From contig NC_092666.1 of assembly GCF_032118995.1 (NCBI RefSeq), positions 9,808,501 through 9,872,500 on the forward strand: a DNA stretch of 64,000 nucleotides, in the 5' to 3' direction. The translations under genes and the position numbers were made by a program. Under the pieces are notes generated by a model. The model made no database searches, was not told where the DNA came from, and saw only the letters and a program-made list of their open reading frames with translations. This document shows, one piece after another, positions 26,448 through 35,115 of this stretch; position 1 is the stretch's first letter; every line of letters begins with the position of its first letter. Source of the stretch: Asterias amurensis (lineage: Eukaryota > Echinodermata > Asteroidea > Forcipulatida > Asteriidae).

Positions 26448-29400
26448 CTAATAAAGCAAACAAGAAAATTATACCAGAGATATCTGATGAACAGCATCTT
26501 TTATAAATAATGAAACTCTTGTTTTTTTCTTGACTTGGAAAGAAAGTATTTGGAAATATAATTTTGTTAAAACTTATTTACAGAAAAGCAAATAGTTAAT
26601 GGCCAGATGTTTAGACCTAAGCAGAGTCTTTCTCAAAGTTCAGACAGCGTACTAACTTAGACCCAAACCGGTTTAACTTTTACGAGCAGCTGGGGGTGGT
26701 CGTAAAAATAAAAACCCATTGCGTTCAGACAGCACAGAGTTAAACCCGATCTGGTTTATCTTCGGTTTTAAGAGGTCAAAGTAGACGCGACCGCGTTGCT
26801 CTAACATCCGGTTTTATTCATCAGATTCACGCACCGAGCATGCCGATATACTGAGTGCCTCATGCCCTGGATGATCATCAGAACATATTATTGGATACAA
26901 ATGGCTCAATCGAACGCGGAAAACAGTTTTATCGCTGGGAGGATATGGGCACTTAAAACAAACACGAACACGACTCAACAAACAAAATATTGATACACAC
27001 CGCCGAGAAAACTCACCAAAATATTGTCCATATTCCATGAAACAGAACACGTTTCATTTTTGTGTTTTATACCACTGTTTCCGATTTAATAAATACTTTT
27101 AGATTGGAAGTTGCGATCTCTCAAAAGCTGGTGCCGCGATTTTTATTCCGATTCGTTCATAAACACAACTACACACGTGCAAGTTACGTAAATACATGTG
27201 TACTTTGCAGTATTTTCCAAACTTCCCAACAACGTGGTGATCTTGCTGGCGTAGGGAATTTCCCCTACACACCTGAGCCTCGCACCCACTGCAGTTCATT
27301 CTCCTAATTTGAAAGTACAGCACGCTAGTAACAGTGACGGCAATAGAAAGTCACATCCACGGGATCGGTGATGGGTAACTATGGGATATCAGAGAGTGAT
27401 CACTATGGGATGGCAGCGCTGTGCATGTGAGAAGCATTACAAAAATAAGTATGCTTCTTCGCTGCGCTGGTAGTATACGCATGAAAAACAGTTTCAATTT
27501 ATTGTATGGCCTCAACAAAAAAAGCTTGGAAAATATAATTTTGTTTCAGAATTTTAATAAATCATGGGCATTGGCCTGTGTTAAACTGCATACACCGATC
27601 GAGAGGGTTTCGCCAATAAGCGGCAAGAAAGTAATATAATTATAAATACTCGGTGCTTTTCGGCATCAGAGGCAACAGAAACCGTATACAAGCACTCCGG
27701 GTCCCGGGCGTGTGCATTGAACCACACAATGGGTCGTCCGTTGTGAGTTAAAACCATGTGTCATTTTGTCCACACGCAGTGTTAAAAGATAAACCCGAAC
27801 TGGTTTAGACTTAGACCGCCTCGCTGGACTGTTTAAGTTTTGGGGTTTAGACCCGATCCAGTCTAACTTTATTTGCGTTCACACGCACAAAAGTTGAACC
27901 CGAACCGGTCTAAGTGGACTTTAGTACGGCGTGTGAACGACCTCAATGGCTTAATGACAACACATGGCATGAAGAACATAAAGAGGTATGTAAGTGCATA
28001 GAGAAAAATTTCCTTTCTCTATGGTAAGTGTAAAAGAAGCAGTCAAGAGGAAATACACATGAGAGAGAGAGAGGCAGGGGGCAGAAACCACACAGAAAAA
28101 GCAAAGGGTTAACAATGAAAAAGGAGGCAAAGGGGTAGAGGGAAGGAGCTGGTTTGACCACACTGAGTTGGAAACACAAAGGACAATATCAAAGGTGGGG
28201 AGAGGGAGGAAATGTAATTAAGTGTGCTTGGTGTGTGAACCAGTAATATCAGGGTTAACCCCTACTCCTGCATGATAAGTGTTCTGGGTTCTCTTATGTA
28301 CACTACCAACTAAATGTTCCATTCAAAGGACGAAGCACCTTGGCCTGTAAATTGACTTGACTTGCAAAACTTCAAAACTTGCAAAGATCAAGTAACACCA
28401 GGGTTAACCCCTACTCTTCCACGAAAAGTGTTCTGGGTTCTCTTACGTGCACTACCAACAACTACAGCTTAAATGTCCAATTCAAAGGATAAAGCAATAT
28501 GACCTTTGACTTGACTTGCAAAAACTTGACTTGTGATTTGGCCCGAGCAAAGATGACTTGCGATTTGACTTGACGTGATAACAAATGACTCGTTAACAAC
28601 CCTGTCAGGTACCATATAAAAGTATGAGCAGAATAGTTAAACAGACAATAAAGGATGATCTCTAATATATAGATATTACAGTTTTCTAATAGCTGGAGTC
28701 CATAGGAAACATAAAACAAATATCACGAGTCTCTTACCTCACGTTAAAACATGGTAAAATTGGTTTTTCTACAGACCGCTTCTAGCAAACTTTCTGAAAA
28801 ACGCAAGGCCAAACAAACCTGCGCGACAAAGGAATCGTGATGTCAGTGGCGACTACTTGGTGTGGAAAATAGCACCCTCAGTTTGCCAAAGCTGGAGAAC
28901 TGTGTTCAAACCCAATAAGGGGAATATCGTCACTGGCGTCAAGAGGTCATTATAATAGATAAGCCGTTTTTAACTCTCGGCTGAAAAAGTCGCGCAGCCG
29001 GGTGCATTTTTGACTCGAGTTATTCATAACTAAATGCAAATTTTGAGAGTAAAATGGTTATTAACCGGTATCTACGATGTCTATTTGGCCTTACCAGGTA
29101 ATAGTTAAAATATTGAGATCATCCTTTATTGGCTCTTTAAGAGGAGTGAAGTCGGATGCTAACCTGTAACCGACGTCCGGTAGGTGAGTACTCGGCTGCA
29201 TCACAGCAATCATCTGCTCTTCATGCTCAACGTCTGGCGCTAGTTTGGCGCTGTTAAACTTGTAAACAAAAACTGTAAACAAATATCAAAACAAACAAAT
29301 TAATGGACAGAAATTGATGGTTTTTCTGAGACATAACTTTCCATTTAGAAAGAAGGCTTGTAAAATTAAATCTTTCCTAGATATATATGACATAAAAAAA

Positions 29401-32400
29401 ACCAACTTAAAGGCAGTGGACACTATTGATAATTACTCAAAATAATTATTGGCATAAAACCTTTTTTGGTGAAAAGTAATGGGGAAAGGTTGATGGTATA
29501 AAACATTGTGAGAAACGGCTTCCTCTGAAGTGCCATAGTTTTCGAGAAAGAAGTAATTGTCCACGAATTTGATTTCGAGACCTCAGATTTAGAACTTGAT
29601 GTCTCGAAATCAACCATCTAAAAGCACACAACTTTGTGTGACAAAGGTATTTTTTTCCCATTGTTATCTTGCAAGTTTGATGACCGATTGAGCTCACATT
29701 TTCACATGTTTGTTATTTTATGCGTATGTTGAGAAACACTAACTGTGAAGGCTAGTCTTTGACAATTACCAATAGTGTCCACTGTCTTTAAGTACTGTGT
29801 CTGAACGACCTCAAAGATACAAGTATATAAAGGAGATCTTACCTGCATATCTAAGGCAGCAGAAAAGTGCAACGATAGACTCAATACCAATGATGATCTG
29901 TAGGAAATAAACTCCATACACTGTTCCTGCCTTTAGGTTGAACGAGTTGGATGGTGACATGAACATATAGCACAGCATCACTGCTACAAGCATAGCAGCA
30001 TTACCTAAGGGTCAAAGGGCAAAGGTCATATGTTTATAAGAAAACAAACAATCTGTCTTTGTGTCAAACTGCAAAATTCTTGCCCCTTTTTTTTTTATAG
30101 CTCAAAAGTGCTTTCAGATGTTGACAGTTGGCCTTGTGCCTTTCTCGGGTTGGGCTCTGGCTCTAGGCTATGTCTGCTGATGAACCACCCCATGCAAAAT
30201 ACACACTGCTCCAAAAATGTATAGACCTGAAAGCCAAGCTGCGATTCCACTGCTAGGCAGCGCGCAGAGCTCAATGGTTTTTAAGAATTTTTTAAGCAAA
30301 ATTTTAGTTGAGCGCCCCCGCTGTCCGTCTATACATGTAGGTATTAGGCCTGGGCGAATTATTCGAATATCCGGTTAATGGCGAATAGGTTTTCTTATCC
30401 GTAACCGCGAATGCCTTTTTTTTCTTAACCGGATATCCGCAAAGGGCGCGAATACCTATTTACAAACCGGATAATTCTGTAATTACAACCGAGTAACCGG
30501 ATATTCTTTAATATCCGAATATCCGCGGACGTCGGGCGACAACTGATATGAATGTTTTGTCTGAATCCTTATGAAACTTCTATTAAGACAGCATAAAACA
30601 GCATATATTAAGTATTTAACTATGCTCACCTCCGTGAAGAGTTAAAACAATGACATTTCTGACGTAATTTGTTCAAAGATTACAAAAGTTTTCCTTCACG
30701 TAGAGTCAATCACGATCAAAAGAAAAAGCAAATCGCCATCTTTAAATTAGATCCGGTCATTTTTATGAATGAACCGAGTGACACTGTCTAAAACTAATAT
30801 CAATCCGCCCATAAGATCTCATTCACAAACGAACAGCGCCCTCTAGGGGCCAAAAAAAAAATTTGTAATTTTTTTTTAATTTTTTTTTTTTTAAATAGCG
30901 CCCTCTAGCGGCAAAAAAAACTATTCGAATATCCGGTTAATTTCGGATAGTTGGCCAGCGGTATCCGAATAACAAAATTTCACTAATCGCCCAGCACTAG
31001 TAGGTATTAAATGCTTGTCGGTGGGCCTTGTGTGATGGAATAGATAAAAGCCAGCCCTGTTCCCTTCGTTTTCGAAAGGGCAAGGGTAAGGCTTATGGCT
31101 ACCTTTCAGGAAATTATAAATTCCTATCTGAGCATGAAGGCAATGACTAGGAGGAATGGAGGCAATTGCCTTCATTGCCTCCATAATAATAACCCGTTTT
31201 TATATAGCGCTTTTCACACCCGCAGGGCGTCCCAAAGTGCTTCACCTGGTCACCCCTGGTCACTGGGCCTTCTATCGCTTCTTAAACCATCTCAGCTCCC
31301 AGGTGGGGAGTATACAGCCTGTGCAACATTAATATGCGCTACTCGGCTAAATCACTCACAAGAACCATCTCTGCCCTCACAGGTACCCATTTACCCCTCC
31401 ATGAAGTATCAGGACTTGAAAGCAGATAGTAAAGATTTCTCACCTAAAGAAAACATGAACTCTGTCGTTCGTCTGATGTATCGAGTACTCTGTGTGAAGT
31501 CCAGATACCCATAGCGTCTGAGCACAATGTGTTTATACTGAAGATAGCGGTCGATAATTAAAAGTAGTAACCACATAGCAGGCTGAGCAAAGGCGACGTA
31601 GGTAAAGGCGTCGTCAAGCTGTTGTGCTTTGGTCTCGTTGGGATGAATATGAGGCTCAATTACGTAGGGTAGGATAATTGAGCCGGCCAGAAATAAGACC
31701 TGCAAAAGAGGAAAGTCAATAGACAATGTTAAAGCCATTGGACACTTTCTGAACAGAACAAAAATTAAAAGTTCACAGATTAACAAATAACTTACAGGGT
31801 TTACATAAGATAATGGTGAAAGACTTCCCTTGAAATATTGTTCCATGAAATGCTTTACTTTTTGAGAAAACATTAAAACAATTATCAATTCTCGATAAAT
31901 ATGTATCGAGAATAACAGATTTATTTTAAACACATGTCATGACACGGTGAAATGGCGGAAACAAGGGTGGGTTTTTCCGTTATTTTCTCCCGGCTCTGAT
32001 GAACGATTGAGCCTAAATTTTCACAGGTTTGTTATTTTACATGTATATATAAGTTGTGATACAAGAAGTGAGGGCCTTTGGACAATACTGTTTACCGATG
32101 TTGTGCGATTGCTCTGAAGGAGATCCTGTCCTCTGGAGATTCCGCCCCCCCCCTTGTGGCAAACTGTGTACAAAATTCTTATGATAGATATCCTTATGAC
32201 ATGGGCACTGGTGGTTGTTTAAATGTCAAAAAAATTTGGGGCTGAAAAGAGTTTAAAGGCACTGGACACTATTGGTAATTACTCAAAATAATGTTAGCAT
32301 AAAAACTTACTTGGTAACAAGCAATGGAGAGATGTTGGTAGTATAAAACATTGTGAAAAACAGCTCCCTCTGAAGTGACGTAGTTTTCGAGAAAGAAGTA

Positions 32401-34648
32401 ATTTTCCACTTAAATGTTTGAATCTTATGTCGAGACCTCAGAATTGGAATAAAGTATCTGAAAGCACACAACTTTGTGTGACAAGGGTGTTTTTTCTTCC
32501 ATTATTATCTCGCAACTTCGACGACCAATTGAGTTCAAATTTTCACAGGTTTGTTATTTTGTGCATAAGTTGAGATACAGCAAGTGGGAAGACTGGTCTT
32601 TGACAATATTACCAATAGTGTCCAGGGCCTTTAAGGAGATACAAAGAGTCTGATTTTTTAAATAGTAGTAGCCCAAGGCTGAATCCGAATTGGTGTCTAT
32701 GGCTATGGCTACGACTGTTGCTAAGGGTGTTGCTAACTTGCTAAGGACCTCCTATACCTCAACACATTATGACGCGGAAATCTAGCCGTAGCCGAAGCTG
32801 TAGCTGCTGATTCGGATACGGCCTAATACTCACTATCAATATAATCTGACATACGGCAACCCACAATGTGTTGCACTTCTTAAAGTGGCACTCCTCCTCA
32901 GTCTGAAGATGGTGTGTTATCAAAAGATCTTCATCTTCTGGCGATTGTAAGATGCTGGGCTCACTAAAGAAAATACCCTGTGAAAATAATATTAAGATTT
33001 TATTCAGTTAACAAATCAATTCAAAATCAATTCATGCAGAATATTCACTTTAAATACCACAAGAGTTCTAAATACAATGATAAATAGAAACAAGAATAGT
33101 GTGTTGACACACACAAATGCCCCCTGAGTTTCGTTATGGACACAACTTCTTTTTTAAAGCTATTTATAATGACAAATTTGCTGCAAGGGCATGAAGGGGT
33201 CTAACTCTAAAATCAAATAGGCTTCTTGGAGATCACAAGACCAAGGACAAGTTTCCGTATGGCGCCACCACTTTTTCATTCTATATGAAATAATATAGTA
33301 TCTAATTTACCTCAATGATATATCCCTTTTGGTAAAAATGAGTGAAAGTGGTGGCGCCATACGGAAAGTTTTCAGCGCTGTGTACGAAACAACCGCGGGT
33401 TCGAGGGAATTGTTTCTTGTTCATCTGCTCATTAAACAATGAGTAGTCCGTCGTATTAATGTTTGAAGATGACAACAGAACTTCGAGAAGAGGAATAACA
33501 ATTATACTTGGGTATAACAAAACAATTGTGATTGGGGTCCATGGGTTTTGTACACCCTTGGCTTCGCCTGGGGTTCCATTTTCCCTCTTGAGTGTACAAA
33601 ACGCCATGGACCCCGTTGTGGCGGTCTCGAAGCTCCGGCGGTCTCAGAGCTCCAGATTACCAAATACGGTAGTATTACGTCATGCCGTGCCTGCGCACAC
33701 CAAGCGCCGTGCCGAGTACACTCTCGTAGTAGACTTAGGGACAAGTCGTTAATTATTGTCCCATGCGGTGAGATAGTCGAGTTGCAGCGGTGCTCTCCGC
33801 GCGTAAACTGCTGGTTGCGCAACTACTGAGCTGCCTGACTCCAGGCAGCTCATAGTAGTCGCGCAACCAGCAGTTCGCTGCAACTCGACTATCTCACCGC
33901 GTGGGACCATAAACGACTTGTCCACAAGTCTACTCTCGCAGCTGTCATGGCGGCGCCCATATCATGTGGTGAATGAGTGGAGCGTATGCGACAGTATTGT
34001 GAAAAAAGTAATCACCTTTATTATAAGTATTTGAGGAGTGGGAATTACAAAGAAGGTTCTTCTGAAAGCCAGAAAAGGGTTTTGGGTTGCCCCTCGGAAA
34101 AGTACTCGTACGATAACGAAACAGGTCTCAAAGATTTATTTGTGGCGGTAGGGGGGGAGGTACTCACGCCCACAACGACAGCATGCTACAACATCCCGGA
34201 GAGCTTGGCACGCCAGAGATCTGAGACCGTGACTACTGCGTGCCGAAATCTCCGGTGAAGTCACTCGGAGCTCTGAGACCGCCGGAGCGCTGAGGCCGCC
34301 ACACCGTCACACACTACACAGTGTCGTGTGCAACAATTGAATTATTTATAAAATAATAAATAATGTACAACACACAGGAAAAAAAATCAGTAATAAATAC
34401 AAATCAGTGTCAATTTATTTGTCATTGACATTGCTAGAAAAATAGAACAAATTTAAAAGAAATAAAAAAAGGAACGACAGATAACAAAAAAAACCAAACA
34501 TTATTTTTATTAATTTTTTTCCCCTCGAAAATGGTGCAATACAAAAAATAAGATCATGAGATGGGCCTTGTTAATAATTATAACTAAATAAGAAACGTAC
34601 CCCTCTCTGTCTGTGTCCTTCTCTTCCATCCCCATTGAGACTAACCAT
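26324..34648 (-). CDS. TMEM192: Transmembrane protein 192 (lysosomal membrane protein), 6 exons
   Basis: Complete gene, 843 nt of coding sequence, 280 residues (human protein 271). Exons: 34648-34601, 32977-32834, 31699-31444, 30004-29843, 29272-29164, 26447-26324; phases join exactly. TMEM192 is a dimeric late-endosome/lysosome membrane protein with both ends cytosolic. Four hydrophobic spans are visible at about residues 52-78, 97-114, 152-165 and 177-203. The first loop has an NET glycosylation sequon (residue about 86). The stretch DRYLQYKHIVLRRYGY matches the conserved segment after span 2. The tail has YKFNSAKLAPDVEHEE and then an amphipathic helix (MIRYLKHHTEHLSKRIL), equivalent to the human C-terminal coiled coil. 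The start exon codes only 16 residues; it was chosen because its ATG frame and GTACGT donor join in phase 0 to the exon-2 acceptor. The five introns are about 0.6 to 2.7 kb and rich in mobile elements. Confidence 0.93.
26637..27945. mobile_element. About 1.3-kb inverted-repeat element (TMEM192 intron 5)
   Basis: Left end GTTCAGACAGCGTACTAACT, right end (inverse) GTTCACACGCCGTACTAAAG, each followed by an ACCGGTT-AACTTTT block; subterminal copies of AAACCCGATC(T/C)GG at both sides. No transposase recognised. Confidence 0.6.
28240..28545. repeat. 149-bp direct duplication in TMEM192 intron 5
   Basis: Two imperfect copies, with GGGTTAACCCCTACTC at about 28252 and 28401, each followed by GTGTTCTGGGTTCTCTTA and a TTGACTTGACTTGC-rich tail. 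Confidence 0.75.
29164..29272 (-). CDS. TMEM192: TMEM192 exon 5
   Basis: 109 nt, phase 1 to 2. Codes the post-membrane segment YKFNSAKLAPDVEHEE, matching human RRFNKAKPEPDILEEE. Acceptor TGTTTACAG, donor ACAG/GTTAGC. Confidence 0.92.
29407..29791 (+). mobile_element. TTAA element, family A (TMEM192 intron 4)
   Basis: Full length, both TTAA present, ending about 50 nt from the donor of exon 4. Confidence 0.88.
29843..30004 (-). CDS. TMEM192: TMEM192 exon 4
   Basis: 162 nt, phase 1 to 1, spans 3 and 4. Acceptor CCCTTAG, donor GCAG/GTAAGA. It joins the previous exon as GNAAML, matching the vertebrate GNTVLL position. Confidence 0.93.
30345..30999 (-). mobile_element. hAT-type non-autonomous element, copy 1 (TMEM192 intron 3)
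   Basis: 655 bp with ends TAGGCCTGGGCGAAT and CGCCCAGCACTA, flanked by a perfect 8-bp duplication GTAGGTAT (30337-30344 and 31000-31007). Such termini and an 8-bp duplication are typical of the hAT superfamily. Many ATCCGGTTA/ATTCG subrepeats; no transposase. A GCGCCCTCTAG-containing block is duplicated inside. Confidence 0.9.
31157..31183. repeat. Tiny perfect hairpin (10-bp stem)
   Basis: TGGAGGCAAT / ATTGCCTCCA with a 7-nt loop; directly precedes a SINE fragment. Confidence 0.7.
31185..31400 (-). mobile_element. SINE 3' body fragment (TMEM192 intron 3)
   Basis: Body and tail only: ATATAGCGCTTTTCACACC, AGTGCTTCAC, CAGCTCCCAGGTGGGGAGTA, CAGGTACCCATTTACCCC. Same tail design as the tRNA-Leu SINEs; tRNA head missing. 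Confidence 0.7.
31444..31699 (-). CDS. TMEM192: TMEM192 exon 3
   Basis: 256 nt, phase 0 to 1. It codes for the rest of span 1, the NET loop, span 2 and the conserved DRYLQYKHIVLRRYGY segment. Acceptor TTTTGCAG, donor TTTAG/GTGAGA. A TTAA element lies only about 30 nt upstream of this acceptor. Confidence 0.94.
31729..32094. mobile_element. TTAA element, family D, copy 2 (TMEM192 intron 2)
   Basis: Left end TTAAAGCCATTGGACACT; the right end is worn (TACTGTTTACC). It begins 29 bases from the first base of exon 3, next to the acceptor. Confidence 0.8.
32253..32634 (+). mobile_element. TTAA element, family A (TMEM192 intron 2)
   Basis: Near full length, both TTAA present, part of the central palindrome lost. 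Confidence 0.85.
32675..32824. mobile_element. Short palindromic element next to a TMEM192 donor
   Basis: Ends AGGCTGAATCCGAATTG and ATTCGGATACGGCCT, arms with GGCTATGGCTACG / CGTAGCCGAAGC. One end is 10 nt into the intron after exon 2. Confidence 0.7.
32834..32977 (-). CDS. TMEM192: TMEM192 exon 2
   Basis: 144 nt, 48 codons, phase 0 to 0. Acidic cytosolic N-terminal region (SPEDEDLL) and the start of the first span. Acceptor TTTCACAG, donor GTGAGT; a palindromic element begins 10 nt into the following intron. Confidence 0.9.
33251..33369. mobile_element. Short MITE, family J, copy 1 (TMEM192 intron 1)
   Basis: About 119 bp with inverted ends TTTCCGTATGGCGCCACCAC. Confidence 0.85.
33534..33614. 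mobile_element. 81-bp hairpin element
   Basis: Inverted ends GGGGTCCATGG(C/G)(GT)TTTTGTACAC around a short loop; sits directly beside the next palindrome. Confidence 0.65.
33617..34305. mobile_element. Palindromic element with nested MITE (TMEM192 intron 1)
   Basis: About 40-bp inverted ends: TGTGGCGGTCTCGAAGCTCC / GAGCGCTGAGGCCGCCACA, both including GCGGTCTCAGAGCTCC. The K element at 33727-33931 lies inside. Confidence 0.65.
33727..33931. mobile_element. Palindromic MITE, family K, copy 2, nested
   Basis: Ends AGACTTAGGGACAAGTCGTT and CGACTTGTCCACAAGTCT; inner arms GGTGAGATAGTCGAGTTGCA and the inverse. ACTCTCG on both sides looks like a 7-bp target duplication. Confidence 0.75.
34601..34648 (-). 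CDS. TMEM192: TMEM192 exon 1 (start)
   Basis: A 48-nt start exon: 16 codons from ATG, donor GGG/GTACGT, phase 0. Short, so less certain than the rest, but frame, donor and position 309 bases from the divergent PFDN2 start all agree. Confidence 0.78.
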
Positions 34649-34957
34649 GTTCACACAAAACTACCACGACCAGTGGTTTTCACTAATTTCTGACAGTAGT
34701 AAAACACCGCAAAATGAAGTTTTAAATCATGCTGAAAAAAAGCAGACTGTTACGTTTTGTCATCATATCACGGGATACACGGGATGTGGTTTTTTATTTC
34801 TAAATGCAACAGCGCCACCGTGTGGTGAAATAAATAACTATATTTATTGAGGGCGCTATTGCACTTATGCAGTTGGTTAAAAAATCGGTTTATGAGCTGA
34901 AGGAAAAAACGGACTGGGAGCAACTCTATTTATTTCACATTGCGAGCAGTTTTCAAG
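34649..34957. promoter_or_regulatory. Divergent promoter between TMEM192 and PFDN2
   Basis: These 309 bases separate the two opposite ATG codons and must hold both 5' leaders and core promoters. The PFDN2 start codon sits inside CAAGATGGCGG, a good YY1-type site, as in many housekeeping genes. I see no convincing TATA box. A GGTGGCGC-containing block near 34810 weakly resembles CTCF. Confidence 0.7.
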
Positions 34958-35115
34958 ATGGCGGACAAAAAGGGAAAGCAAGAGCCAAATGTTTTTAATA
35001 AATCAAAAGGACCCACCAACGAACAGATTGTTGGAAAGTTCAACCAGCTTAGGCAGGAACAAAGGTCGCTTATGAGCAAGATAGCTGAGCTAGAAGGAGA
35101 CCAGAATGAACACAG
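34958..35115 (+). CDS. PFDN2: PFDN2 exon 1
   Basis: 158 nt: start, polar N-terminus and helix 1, ending NEH plus two bases. Donor ACAG/GTAAAA. Confidence 0.95.

Noticed and set aside
33459-33829. Overlapping open frames of 93-106 residues on both strands
   Set aside because: They span the hairpin and palindrome stack in TMEM192 intron 1; no family similarity.
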